NCBI GenBank assembly: GCA_902702965.1
Contig: CACRXP010000437.1
Location: 246,536 to 310,535, forward strand
Direction of reading: 5' to 3'
Length of the DNA: 64,000 nucleotides
From: Spirometra erinaceieuropaei
Taxonomy: Eukaryota; Platyhelminthes; Cestoda; Diphyllobothriidea; Diphyllobothriidae
How positions within the stretch are numbered: position 1 is the first letter of the stretch; the number at the start of each line of letters is the position of its first letter. The notes under the pieces were generated by a model. The model saw only the letters and a list, made by a program, of their open reading frames with translations, was not told the DNA's origin and made no database searches. Position numbers and translations under genes: made by a program. Below, piece after piece: positions 24,383 through 37,029 of the stretch.

Positions 24383-25318
24383 GGTACCTCCTCCTGAAAT
24401 ATAGTGCAAATGCCAATCGAAATACTGAAACGCGTTTTTGATTAGCAAAGATTACTCAGGTGTGGTTATAATATTGATTGCTGTACGACACAATTCCATT
24501 CTATTTCAGACATGACGACAAGAAGTTGACATTTGAGTGCACTTATTTTCAGTTCTCTGTAGAATCCACATTCAGTAAAAAAGACCATTTAATCCGCATA
24601 TAACTTTCTGTGTATCTTCATGTCCTTATAAATTTAACTATTTTCTATTGTATACTTTTGGTGGAAAATTTCGTCCGCTTCTAATTCCATGCACGAAAAG
24701 GGTATTTTTGAGCTCAGCAAGTCGTTTAACCCTGACCGACTATCGCATTTGCATTTACGACTTTTAATCTACCTTCCGTATATGTTTTGTGTAAGTAAAG
24801 TCATATATTTTTCTATGCCATTAGAAAAGTACTATTTAGAGCACAGGAAATTTTAAAATGAATGAGAATTATGTCGTATAACGTACGAGGAGAATTAGTA
24901 AACGGAGCGATACGATCCTGCTTGACTATGCAATGCATGGCCTTAAAAAATCTCATAATTAAAAACTTTCGTGAAACCTAAATATACCTTTCTTTGAATA
25001 AAGCTTTCAAGAACTAAATGATTTGTTAAAAATAAGCATAAAACTATCTTGCATGCATCTTTTCTATAAAATATTTAAATTTGTAAGTACATAGAAAATC
25101 AAATGAGAAATGCATACCGCTAATTAACCGTTTTATCGAATGCGGCTGAAAAGCGGTGTATTCAAAAGCCAACATTATGCTGTGCCCGAAATACCATGGA
25201 ATTTGTCTTTACGATATTCGATATTTCGATTTTACTTCGGTTTTCCTTCCAATTCAAAATGTGTTCCAGAATTTCGGTTAACATTTCATGAGATCAGTCA
25301 GTGAGAGTGCGTGGGCAG
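24380..25318. mobile_element. Palindromic TA-flanked element, copy 4 (most diverged)
   Basis: The left end is a decayed TAGGTACCTCCTCCTGAAAT followed by CGAAATACTGAAACGCGTTT; the right end is CCAGAATTTCGGTTAACATT then TCATGAGATCAGTCAGTGAG. Both match the arms of the copies at 8774, 11179 and 29526. Exact termini and the TA duplication are uncertain. No transposase. Confidence 0.6.
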
Positions 25319-26306
25319 TACTGGGGTAAAATCGATGCATAGAAGTTCAGTTAAGGAGTTTTCAGGCTCGAATTGACATCGAATTTGTCCATTTTGAGGA
25401 ATGTTGCTAGAAAATGTGACAAGGTTAATTTTTCTCATTATGCATTAACAGCATAGTATTCCCAAAAGTACTTTTTTCGACTGCACTTTCAGCAGAGAAA
25501 TCATGCAAGGATATGGCTCGTTTCCAAAATGTTTAACCTATGTAACTTCATGCCACAGCCGTCGGCGAAATTCCACCAAATCGCACTGAATTTTATGGTG
25601 GGATACTTTGCTCGATTATCGGTTTCTGTCAGCACAACTATTTTAATACTTCGTTTGGTGTAATTGCGTAATATGCAAAACACGGGACAGTGTATTCACA
25701 TATAAAGATTAAACGATAGATAACTCCCGGCTCACACCTTCAAAGCAGCAAACTCCCTGCAAATGGTACAGTTGTTCGTTTTGGCGGAATTTTCGTGGTT
25801 AACTGCTATTAACTCTGTCTCGTCCGCATGTGATGGGAAATTTTTAAAATACTTCAACTAGACGCTGAAATTTTGTCCGGCGTCCTGTGAGCCCTGCAAG
25901 TGCTTTTCTTCTTTTGATGGTTTGCCGGAATCTTCACACGCATTCACACGTAAGTTCATGCCTAGAAACTTTAAACTATGACTCACGCTCCTTACATACT
26001 ATCGGCATGCGTAATAAAGTCGTCGGAAAGGAATAATTGGTTAAGGAACACATTTACATAGCGTCTTGGTAGCTGAGGCAGTGACTTAGACAGAAAACAA
26101 GTAGGAGGTAGGTGCCAGATGTCTTGTGATTTTTGCGTGTCGTTTATCTGTTGAATAACTTGTTGTAAAATTAGAAATCCCTTTTCCTCTATTATCATGA
26201 AAAATGCATCCACTGACCAGTTCGCGGGATATACCCGTACAAATGAGCCTTGGATTTCAATCTCCAGTCCTTGTAGGCAGTCACACAGCGGCAACTATTC
26301 ATTCAG
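25319..26306. other. Anonymous AT-rich DNA
   Basis: The minus-strand frame at 25992-26294 (100 codons) shows no recognised motif. Nothing else is supported. Confidence 0.4.
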
Positions 26307-26526
26307 GCTAGTAATACTGACAAAGACACGGAAGACTGGGTGGTCATTCCGGACTTACTGGTCGTCGTCGTCGTCAGCCAGCCATACTCTGTCCAGAGAT
26401 GTGGAAGAACTCGTGCTCGAATCCGAGGTTTTGGCCACGGGACCAGTTATCTTGTCGGCCACGATCGATTAACGATGGCTAACAAGCCAGAAATGAGCAC
26501 TCCAGTCCTCCCTGTCCAGGTCGGCA
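26307..26526. mobile_element. tRNA-like inverted-dimer repeat, copy 4
   Basis: The minus unit starts GGCTAGTAATACTGACAAAG and contains GTCGTCGTCGTCAGCCAGCC. A box-B-like segment reading CGGATTCGAGCACGAG on the minus strand lies in the middle. The plus unit carries CGATGGCTAACAAGCCAGAA and CAGTCCTCCCTGTCCAGGTC. It is shorter than copies 2 and 3 because the plus head is missing. Confidence 0.6.
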
Positions 26527-27199
26527 CTCACTCCCCTCATGGAGGACATCGTCGCCTAGACGATCGAACTGTCACTTCCTTCCCTCATCTACCATATATG
26601 AAAAATGAAATGATTGATTTCAATAGTCAACGTAACCAATATGGTCAAAGTAATAACTGTTGTCTGTTTATACATGCATTAAGCGCACGAATTCGACTCC
26701 TTACCTATGTCGGCCAGAATTAAGTGCGAGGGCGGCTTAGTAAATCATGTTTGCACATAATTCCTGTTGGCATTGACAATTGTTTTAACTCATGTCAGTA
26801 TGTTAGCCTTGAGCTCACTATCAGCCGTCTGCCATACATGAACGGAACGGGGACGCTAATACGTGATCGGATCGTAGGTTTTCAAGAGCGCAAGTAATAG
26901 ACACAGACCCAGACACCTGTTTATTTGATCTTATGCAGCTGTGAGGTATCCTACGGGCCAATGGGTCTTCTTTTCCCCACTGGTTTCAGGGCTACTCCAG
27001 ACAGCGAAGATTAGTTTGCGAATACATCGCAAAATATGCCTCAAAGGCGTGATTTCTGACAAAGATGTATGAGTGAATACAAGTTCCGACTACACTTTAT
27101 ATCGCTTTCGGTGTCCGGAATTCTTATAGAGTTCATGCTAAGAAACACATAGACAGCAGTGGTACCTTCGTTCGAATATGGACCCAAATGAACTTGGTT
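26527..27199. other. Anonymous intergenic DNA
   Basis: Nothing recognised. Confidence 0.4.
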
Positions 27200-27700
27200 C
27201 AATTCCTATACTTGGCCTAACTGCAACGACCGCGGCGGTTTGTGCCAGTCGCGAGTTTGATCTGCAGCCTTCTTATCAGCTGCGAAAGAGCTCTTAGACA
27301 AGAGGATAGCGAGACAAGCTCGCAGATCTACCACATGGTGGCCTTCAACTTGCTGAACGAGACCGTTATATCGACACAACACGGCTTTCGGTCTTTTCAA
27401 AGTTCGACGCGCCTTGCGACACAGGCTTGATTATTTAGTTTTGACCGATTATGTAACCATCATTTAGATGCTAACTGCAGCCTCTGGCCGGTGTGCGACG
27501 TCAATCTTGGAGCCCAAGTGCGACTTCACGGGGTCACCGGGACATTCTCGCTGTACGACACCGCCTGTCGTACTTCTAGTTCTGGCACGACATCCTCACC
27601 AACTTGATGGCACACATCTGTCAGTCAGAGTCGCTGGCCACGCGTTTCAGTCATTCTGAGAGGACAAACAGTCTATTTATTCACAGGAACGGAACCCTCG
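27200..27700 (+). pseudogene. Decayed non-LTR reverse transcriptase fragment
   Basis: From 27242 the plus frame reads PVASLICSLLISCERALRQ and, 25 residues on, ISTQHGFRSFQSS. These resemble reverse-transcriptase blocks 1-2 of CR1/jockey-type LINEs (RPVSLTS...CE/LE-RAL and QHGFR..RSC). After a stop, another stretch reads DRLCNHHLDANC and VCDVNLG (27440-27515), a decayed block A where YVDFSKAF is usual, followed by GVTGTF. There is no catalytic YADD. This is a different lineage or region from the LINE at 41-44 kb and is far too damaged to function. Confidence 0.5.
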
Positions 27701-28925
27701 CCCAGTTCCTTTTACAGTAGGTTGCTACTGGATGAGCGGAGGATCGGCACCGTCGTGATTTCCACTTCATCCTTTGACTGTTCCGCGAAGCAATGGATCG
27801 ACCGCTCTCTACTGTCTTGCAGTTGAAGTTTCAGTTTGGTTAAAGCAGAGTTCCTGGGGCTGGTGAATGATTACACGAATTTGTCCAGGTGTACATATCT
27901 CTTTTCAAAAGACCAGCCTTAAAATAAAGCGTATGTTTTATTTTCGTAAGAATTTATCCACCGGGGAACAAAGTTTGCTACCAAACCGAAACTAGTAGAC
28001 AGTTCAGAGTCCCGTTAAATAAATCACCACTTAAAGAAAATGCAATTTTTTTTAGTTCTCCATGCAATTTAAATAAACCTTTTCGTAATAATTATGCAGA
28101 GAAGCTGCAAAAGATGCCCCGGAAAAATGCGCAGGAGATGGGGGTAGGAGCATGTGGTAGTTTGTGTCAACGGATGTGTAGGTGGGTTTCCAAATTGCAG
28201 GACAGCTCCTTATAAAAGCGGTTGAATGAGAATTTCCCTTGGTCACTAAGAGGAGCAACTTACTAACTGATGCGGCAAACCTCCTCAAGGCGAAGGTATA
28301 TCCTATAGTGGTATTTGATCATATGCATTTTCCAAGCAAAGTCAGTGAACTTCGTTAGAAATCCCAGCGGTTTCGAAAAATTCCAGGGACCACTGCTTCT
28401 AAATATAAAACTTAGAGGATATGAAACATTCTTTATACTTCCAAGAAGCAATAAAACCTAGGACCATCCTGGTTCTTTGCACAGGCGCACAACATATTGT
28501 GGGGAACGCCGCTGTTTATAGGCACAACTTATTTTAAAAAGGGTTGCATAATGTTCTAAAATGGCAGTCTACGTCTTTATATTTGCTGGCCGGGTGCTGG
28601 GCTGTTATTGCTGAATGGAAGAGTTGCTTGCATGCATCCTTTGAATCTGCCCGGTCATTTTTATTAAGAGATAAGGTGGATAATTAGCGAAAATATTTGA
28701 ACACGCAGCCCTTGTAAACATACCGTTTTCATGCGAGACTATGTATCATCCCAATGTCTAAGGCAGGCGTTGAATCATGCGACATTGCCTTAGAACATTG
28801 TTGTTCACCTTACCTATGGAAATATTTCCATATCCTAAGTTCGATTTTAAGTGGAAATGCTGTACGGTTTCTTTTGCCTTCTAAACGAGCATAATATAAA
28901 CTTTAAAATTCCAAACTGCTCTTAC
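27701..28925. other. Anonymous DNA with weak minus-strand exon candidates
   Basis: On the minus strand, a frame at 28256-28441 ends at a good splice donor (TTA|GTAAGT) and could be an exon. No acceptor with a strong pyrimidine tract precedes it, and its phase does not match the candidate upstream at 28926-29079. Confidence 0.3.
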
Positions 28926-29079
28926 TTTCAGGATGGACGCTTTGACCTTCTGAGAAGTCAATAAAATACACATAAGTCTCCTTTGACACATTTACAGAAT
29001 GTTTTTTAAGAACCTGCGATATTTCTAATTCGATATAGCATCCGTAGTTGCCATGTCGCTGTCGACAAATCCGTCGCGG
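28926..29079 (-). CDS. Possible internal exon, unknown protein
   Basis: A strong acceptor-like sequence on the minus strand (TTTTCTCCCTTCTTCGGGCAG, ending at 29080) is followed by 154 bp of open frame. It closes at a consensus donor (GAAA|GTAAGA at 28926/28925). The 51 codons begin PRRICRQRHGNYGCY and end in YFIDFSEGQSVHPE; the phase is 0 at the start and 1 at the end. No domain is recognised. The frame also stays open upstream to an ATG at 29196, so a first-exon interpretation is possible. I rate it as a candidate because both splice signals are good; no partner exon of matching phase was found. Confidence 0.25.
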
Positions 29080-29212
29080 CTGCCCGAAGAAGGGAGAAAA
29101 TAGAGAAAACTTTTCTAAGGCCCGTGGTAAAACACGAAAACAGGAACCCTCCGCAATACTGGCGGCCCTGAGCAAAATTGCACGATGGGTGTCCATTCCG
29201 ATGTTCTAACCT

Positions 29213-29400
29213 CAGCCCTAGCCCAACTCTATCTTAACATCAACCGTATTCTAATAGGACGCGGGAACAGGTGCCCTTCCTGGAGTTTAGCGTAAGACAG
29301 TGTCCTACCCGTTCTATGCTTTCGAATGCGAGCAAAGCGAGTCGTGTGATCATGATCTCAGAACTGATTTGCCCAGGGGATACATGGAAGTATCCGTCAG
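29213..29400 (+). repeat. Degenerate telomere-like tract plus conserved flank, copy 3
   Basis: CTAACCTCAGCCCTAGCCCA and CTTAACATCAACC form the decayed CTAACC tract. It is followed by CCTGGAGTTTAGCGTAAGAC and a GTGATCATGATC string matching ACATGATCATGAC in copy 1 at 1580. Confidence 0.5.
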
Positions 29401-29525
29401 CCGCCCCTTCGTACCACGTTACAGTAGCCTTCTCCATTTATAAAAGTGGGATGCCTATGCTCTATTCAGGTTTACGCTGTCTTGGCATTACGATCATTAT
29501 TTAACTACCTAAATGAACTTATATA

Positions 29526-30520
29526 CAGTAGGTGGGCTAACTCATAAAATGTTAACCGAAATTCCGAAATGCGTTTTCGTTTCAAAAAGATTGATTAGGA
29601 AGTGCTATAAAACTAATCATCATGCAGCATAATTCTATAATAATTCGGTTGACTCAGCATGCCGGCTTTCGAACGATTTGCTCTCCGGCCGCATACAAAA
29701 ACTATACTCTGTCAAAATGACTACTTAAAAAGAATGCATTTTTCTCATCGATTTTCATGCCCTTAAATATCCAATTATATTTCATGGAAAACATGCATAA
29801 AAATATTCGCTCCTTTGCTTATTCGGCAGAACAACACGTCTTGTTCCAATTTTATACTCGAAGCAGAGGGCATAATTCAGTTTTCAAAAAGTTTCTAATA
29901 ATGAGATTTTTTTAATACCATGAAACTGCCTTTCATATAAAATCGTGTCTCCGCATTTACTAATGTGGCTTGCAAAGTTAACGACATGGCTCAAACCCAC
30001 CGATAAATTTTATAAACCCTACAAGGTCTTCTCTTAATACCGTACAGGAATATGTGGTTTTCTGTACGCTTAAAATATACGGCTTGTAGTTAGGAAACCC
30101 TGAATGCAAGTGTATTAGTAGATCGGGTTCAAAAATATTCGGCAATTGGAAAAGTTTATGTAAAAACGAATTAGACCCTTCCTTCGGGTATAAAATTGGA
30201 AAAAGAGATAACTTTCTACTGAATAAGCAAAGAAATGAATATTTGTTAGCATGTTTTTAATGAAATATAATTGGATTTTTAAGGACATGAAAATCAATGA
30301 GAAAAGTGCATGCTATATAAGTAGTCATTTTTTATAGAGTATCGTTTTTGCCTGCGGCCGGATAGAAATTCGTTCGAAAGCCGACGTACCGAGGCAACCG
30401 AATTATTATAGAATTATGCAGCAGGATGATTAGTTTTACAACCCTACTTAATTAATCTTTTCGAAACGAAAACGCAGTCCAGAATTTCGGTTAAAATTTC
30501 ATGAGTTAGCCCAACTACTT
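29526..30520. mobile_element. Palindromic TA-flanked element, copy 3
   Basis: A 995-bp element starting CAGTAGGTGGGCTAACTCAT and ending ATGAGTTAGCCCAACTACTT, with TA on both sides. Mirrored blocks include GCAGCATAATTCTATAATAA near 29623 and its complement near 30410, and AATTTTATACTCGAAG near 29848 mirrored near 30188. The overall architecture matches copy 2; the centre (about 29930-30110) is not symmetric. No transposase. Confidence 0.8.
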
Positions 30521-31837
30521 TACACATATGCGCCTTAGCAGTTAAATACTATACAGTTAGCTCAACAACAAACGTGCACTTTCGACCCCTTCTGCTAAGC
30601 CCGGTCGGACTGAGATGTGAGCGTTGCGCCAAGCAGGCCTAAACCTGTTCTCCGAAATGTGTTCGGTGTGCACAGTGTTCCTTCCCAGCGCCCTGCTTTT
30701 AGACGGTCAATTTGCACTATAGTGACTTTAATGGCTCTTCTAATGAGAGTACACCATCTGCTGCCACTTGATCAAGACTCCTCTCCTAGCAGTCTGGCTG
30801 CCGGTGGGGGAGGGTATGGGAGGCTGAGATTGTTAGAACCCGTTTATTTGTGCTGATAAGGGCACATGTGGTGAATGGGCAAAAATGGTGGCAACCGTGC
30901 CTGTTAAGTTGGCGTGCACATACGCAACGAGCGTCAGATCGTTCTCGAGACGAACTGACAGAACGATAGAGGAAGCTGACATCTAGTGGTACCACTGAAT
31001 ACTAGCGAGAAAACGTCCGCATTCATTTTGCAGGCTGCCGGTGAAATCCTCGGATCCCCTCCAAGGAATTCTCAAATCAGTAAGAAACGATAATAAAAGT
31101 AACTAGCAGTTCTAACATTCAATTTGACTGAATTGTTTCATTTTTGTACAATTTAGCAGCCCTCTGGCTGTCGACAGTCTACTGCAGCACTCTTGTAGCT
31201 TTCGTGTTTAATTTCCTTTTATCAGGAGCGAGTGGGCGTGGAAGCAAAAGCACGAAAAATCGAGCGTTTTGGCGTTCGAAAATTACTTACTTCGCAGATA
31301 ATGTCATTGTGGCAGCAATCACTGGCCTGACGATTTGACAAACAGTCCGCTTTACACAGTTCTATTTTTTTATCAGGATACTGTCAGAGATAGTCTTAAG
31401 TCTGGCAGTGGTCAGTGCTGACAAATTACTGGCATGTATGAGTCTTTTGATGTTCTGATCTTTCAACAATGATCGGCGGCATTGCAGGTGGTAATGCGGT
31501 TGCCGCAATTGACGGCACCCACTGCGTGTCCCAGAGGGTGAGCGAATAATCAGAGACCTGCGTGTGGATTAGTTTAAGGTGATGAAGACTTGCACAGCCT
31601 CCATCGCACCCGCTCTCTTCTCTCATCTGCCTTGTTCAGATGGCAAGACAAAATAATGCCTACAGGTGGTGGGCGTGGGCGTAGTGACTGGAACTCCAAA
31701 CAGGCTGTCTACGCGTGCCACACATGACCTGGTGATTCGAATGGCGCAAAGACGAGCATACCATAAAAGCAACACCGAGAAGGACCTACTGCAACCCAAC
31801 TCTCATTCTGTCTGGCGTTTCACAATGAGGACCAATC
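30521..31837. other. Anonymous intergenic DNA
   Basis: A good acceptor-like sequence (TTTCATTTTTGTACAATTTAG) precedes an open plus frame at about 31158-31338, but no donor or homology supports an exon. Confidence 0.35.
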
Positions 31838-31925
31838 TATCCTGTCAGTTGGTAGCCTTTCAAGCCACGACTCTTAGCACGTCGTGACAGGTTATATGGC
31901 GTCAAGTTCGTTATAATGAGGAACG
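31838..31925 (+). repeat. Short dispersed repeat (CAGTTGGCAACC family), copy 3
   Basis: CTGTCAGTTGGTAGCCTTTC, AAGCCACGACTCTTAGCACG and GTTATATGGCGTCAAG align with copies 1 and 2. Confidence 0.45.
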
Positions 31926-34900
31926 CGCTGGTTTATCGTGTGGATGGACTCCCCCTATCGGCCTCATTCTTTCTTTTTCCTTCTATGCACAAGTCTACTG
32001 CCCTAGTTTGTCGAACAACTGGTGACTGGTTGATATATCAGACGGCCCTTGTGACACATACTTGATAGAGCACACGCAAGGCCTATTTCCATGAGCAACT
32101 TTCAATCAAAAAATCTGCCACTGCCCTGTTGCTCAGAGGACAGTTTGAATAAATGGATATCAAGTTAGAAACACTTGAGCAACAAGTTTTAGCCGATGGA
32201 TTGACAGAGCTTCTCTCTTTACTTTGAAGAATGATTATTTGACCATCACGTTCAACGAAACTAAACCCTGGGGCGCCCTTATATTGAGAGTAAGTGCATA
32301 AAACCGATGGGTTGGGCTCGCCCAGAAAGTAAAGACCATTGATCTGTTAAAACCTCTGGCAAATCTCCCCCTCACTTTTTACGATTACTGAGTTATTACT
32401 TGACTCCAAGCAGGACCAGCGCACTTTACATCTTTTGGCTTTTAATCTTTAAGCGGTGCGTGATGTTGGAGGCTCTAGCCCATCATGACTTTTTGGTTTC
32501 AGCCGAAATTCATGTCACAGCGAGGCAAGATTCTTGCTTGCATCGCACCAAACGAATAATACATTAGCAGGGCTAGCCAATCACAAGTATCAGGCAAATC
32601 AGTAATTGGTTTTCACCCCTAACGGTGGCACGTTTTCAGGACCTCCTCCTGTGTACATTTTGCTATCTGACAACCAATTAGCTCGGTTTCCGATAGCCGT
32701 GATTTGACATTATGTAGAGAGTAGGTATCCGCCCATGTTTTCTTCTCCCCTTTGTTAACGAGAATGGCTTCATGGTCTGTGGGCAGGGTACGCCGGCTAC
32801 CTTGGCCGCTAAAAATTGATGACCACTACGGAATTCGAACAGGCAGTAAATTGATATTTTCTTCATAGCGTTTTCCACTTTGACTTCCTGCCCCCGTTAT
32901 TCTGCACACCAAGCTCGCTGGCGCAAGGAAAACGCGGATACCGAGACCTTATCACAAACCAAGATGAACCTCCTCACCACGACTCACTCCCCCAACTTGA
33001 GGGCCCTACATGTGACCCAGAAGTGCAGTTCATTGCCTTAACTGTGGCTGCATGCGAATCATCTCTCGTACTCCTGGATGCGCCACTGATGATCTGTCAA
33101 TACGGATGAAATTACAGGCATCTGACGCGCTCTTCACACTTTCCTACTTCGGAGTCAAGATGCCAGTGCAAGTCCTCCCCCATGACTTCGTCTGGCACAG
33201 CATTCACTGAGATATAAGACCTCGGATACGTTCTTATCTCGTATGCCGTCTTCTGCTTGAAAAAAAAAACATCAGCTCATCAGCCAATTCTGTTTGCTTC
33301 TCTAACTGCACGGACGGCAGCATCAACCATTGCTGACACTCCGAGCGACTAAGCCTGCCCGTACACCGATCCGGCTGTTTTGTCGCCTGCTACACTGTCA
33401 ACCCTTAGCATCGTTCGTTGTCTGAGCTGGGGGGAGGGGGGGGGGAGGGTTGTAGGCCATATTCTTTGCCGGCCTTTTGCCCACAGATGTCATTCACGGC
33501 ATGCTGTGACATGAGTCATAAAATCATCTATTCGCCCAAATACTGCAGTAGCGACGCCAGGCGATGACGAATATCAGTTAATTGATCAATCAGTTAACCT
33601 GTGATGAGCTCTCACAAGCCTCCCGTTCTGGTTGGCTGACACAAGCCACTGAAGGGCAGGCAACACTCCGTACTTTCTACGACAGCCCTTCACAATGAAC
33701 ATTTACCGACGTTTCCCGGTTCTGTTCCTATACAGGACAGGACAAGTGACTTGGGGTATTTAAGGACGGTAATTATCTTATCTGCAAAAATATATCCAAA
33801 CAACGGGTTTCACTGGTGAGAAAGCATATATTTCGAGGAAATATTCTTCAGTGAGAGTGAAATATAAACACCAGCCTCCTGAATTCCATGGTTACATGGT
33901 TATTAATCACTTTCGTTGTCCAGAGGGTTGCATTTGATCATCAACATCAGGGACGATATTTTTGACAATCTGTTCACTATATTATTTTCTCTGGACTACA
34001 ATGCTTCTGATAACGTTTGGCGATCCACCCTGAACATGACGTATTTTAAAGCATGCCCACATGGTGGCAACGTGACACATAAGGCCACAGGAAATGAAAA
34101 GGTGATAACATTATACGGGAACATTATAGTATGTACTCCAACTGATATTGTACAATATTCAGTCATAACGACGCATGGTGTCTGCAAAAAAGTTTCGGTG
34201 CTTTTACGACTCACGGCTTATTAGGAAATGAATAGTCTAGAAAGGTTTGCGTTAATACTGGATAACATTATTGGCGGTTGGTTCTGCTGATATCGTTCTC
34301 GCAGTCATTATGACCAATGCTCAACAATGGGAACTGAGTGGTTATGGGAGCGGTCCATGTGTTACTTCCAGATGTGGTGGCGGTTATATTTCGATCTACC
34401 ATAGGCTTCGACCCAAATAACTTTTAACCAAGGAGAGGTCTATCAACGGAAGATTAGGACAATATTACTGCGGTGGACCACAAGGAAAAGAGGTTGATTC
34501 AGTCGTTACAGACGGATCCTGACATACGGCAGCGATGCGGGGAAAAAGCAGGCAAGGTCTGATACCCCCGCGGCCAATTTATACGGATGGACTATTTGAA
34601 GAAGTTTATAAGCCAAGGCCTACGTGTTCGCCTACAGAGAACACCGCCAGAAACATAAGCGATGATATGGCAAACCATGGCATACATAAAGGACGTTTCG
34701 GAGGGGACCAAACGTATTGCTGCGGAACCAGATTTTGGAATTGCCCATCGGCACAGAGCTTACATACGCAACAGTTTCATAAAAATCAAAGACTGATGAA
34801 AGTCGAGAAAACAGTCAAGTGTGGCGTATTGTTTCCCGTGTCTAATCGGGCCCCATAATTATATAGATCAGACGGAGCGCATACCCGGGTCGCACGTACA

Positions 34901-36744
34901 TGAACATAGGCCGGCTGTGCGACGGAGTGGCTTCTTATCGCCAGCGGACCCCGCAATTTCGAAACGGGTTATGAGTTTAATTTCGTAGCTACCAAGGTAA
35001 TCTCCCACACTGGAAAAAAAACGCGCTGAGAATTGATTGATGCCCGGGTTTCGGGTGGGAACTCAGTCAATCAATGTATCCATCTGGCGACGGCATACAG
35101 AGCCTTGCGCAGCCACCTCTAACACCCATGTCACTGATCGCTGATTGGCAAACACCGCTGCTACTGTCCGCCGTTCCATCGCTGCTGCCTTTTACCTTTG
35201 ACAATGAACGAGTTCGAAAGCTCAGGTGAATAAACTAGTCGTTCTGGTACACGACCGATCATCTTCTTTTTAGTCATAACAGTTTCTGAACTATTCGACA
35301 TTATGCATTACTTCAAATGCCATAGGCGTATCAAGCAAGCGCTTTCCACGTCAAGACAACTAAAGTTCCTATAACGTTTTTCTCATCGTCGCAATTCGTC
35401 GCTAAGAAGTTTTATTTTCGGTTTTTATGCGTATTGGCGGGTTCCTGATATTGCTCAACGAACATATCTCAGTACCTTAAGCCATTTGATGAATTGTTGT
35501 GTAAGCCTTTGGATGTATTATCGGAGAGTCTCTCTAAAATGGATAGTGTGCTCTGCTAACCTAGCACCTAGACAGCTTTATTTTAAATAACAAGATCGGG
35601 CGTCCACGTCGCCCAGAGTTTGAAAGTTTTTTTTTATAGAAATGTATCATTAAGAGATACGGACCCAGTGTGCTCCTAAGAAATTACAATCTACAATTTG
35701 TGCTGGGTGACAGAGACAAAGAGCCCCTTTATTTCAAGTCTATGTTTACTTATAACTTCATATTTTTCTGTGGAGTAAGGCACAGGTGCCTTTGAAAAAG
35801 AGGTGAAAGATGAGTTCTCTGTGTGGTTAGGAAATAGTCAAACGCAAACAGTCTCCATTTCTATTCTGGCACATAAGATCGATGAAGGTAATCTTAGATT
35901 TGCGACTGACGCCTTTATGGCGATTAATGGGATTTCGACTAGCTGGTCGAAGGCACTCCTCAACGCGTCCATCAACAGTCGCAACGAAACCCATTCGTCA
36001 AGAGAACACACTTTTCTGCCTGCTAACTAGTTTTTCGGAGGTAACACACATCAGGGCCTAGTGTACGTCCACTTTATGCCGGCCTAGCTTGTCGAGCCTG
36101 ATGCGTACTCTCCCATTTCCGTCCATAATTCCATTCCCATTAACGCAAATCCCATTACTGCACCAACTGCCTTCTTCCTGCATATGCTCCCTAATCACTC
36201 ATGAACAAATGTTGATGTAGATTCCAACTGTTTGACCAGTTGGGCAATTTTGATGGCTCGCTGAATTGTTGCCAAAAATGGGTTTTCCAGAGTCTGCCGT
36301 CGCCGTTCTCAGGTCGAAAGCTAGTTGCGCGTCGCAGTCAATGGGAACCGACTGCAAAATCAACGACTTTCATAAGCCGAGAATGTAAATAATTATGCGA
36401 TGGAATCAACTCTATAAGTTTCCATGAACCTCAGGGGGACATTTTACTGCTATCGCAGATAGAAAAGAGGGACAAGGAAGCAGTAAAAAAGTCTTCTGCA
36501 ACGGTCGGAAAATTCCACAGATTCCCCCTAGAATTATCGCAATATCAAAATACCACAGAAATTGGAATTTTGGGGGTATATACATATGACCACTATATAA
36601 ATTAGATTGTTTTCTAAATGTCAGTTCAGTTTAAATCATTGTACTTCATGCATAATTTATAAGCTTTTTACACTACCTGTGGAGTTACCAATGCGGACAC
36701 TCGTGATCAATATATGAAACTCATTTGACCTAGTTGCGAGTAAG
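31926..36744. other. Anonymous intergenic DNA, 4.8 kb
   Basis: No confirmed gene. The plus segment 33924-34128 follows a pyrimidine-rich acceptor (CACTTTCGTTGTCCAG) and ends before GTATGT; its frame has three N-glycosylation sequons (NAS, NMT, NVT) and could be an extracellular exon, with very low confidence. The 34535-34858 and 35803-36030 frames are unrecognised. A G-rich run (GGGGGGAGGGGGGGGGGAGGG) lies at about 33430-33449. Confidence 0.35.
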
Positions 36745-36759
36745 TCGACGGTCTAGATG

Positions 36760-36845
36760 GGATTCGAACGCACGATATAAAGAACAAGGCTTGAGAACAG
36801 TCAACTCCCCAAATACCTGAGCTACAAGGCTCCATCTGGGGGTCC
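36760..36845 (-). repeat. tRNA-like sequence, decayed
   Basis: On the minus strand the sequence reads GGAGCCTTGTAGCTCAGGTA (box A), then GACTGTTCTCAAGCC, then GCGTTCGAATCCC (box B) and ATCTAGACC. AGATGG before the box A can pair with CCATCT after the box B. The arms between are irregular and the length exceeds a standard tRNA, so it is a tRNA-derived repeat or pseudogene rather than a working tRNA gene. Confidence 0.45.
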
Positions 36846-37029
36846 TGACTCGTATCATATATGGTTCAAGTTAGTCGCTCAGCCTATCTCGACCTATAGA
36901 ATCTACCAATTCTGATTTATCAAGTTGAACACCTAAGCAGGATTGCCTAAGTAGTCAATCTAGAATCCAACCGATGACTGCCAGACTCACTTACTTAGTA
37001 GATGTGATTAAACTCGGGGTTCGCTCTGG

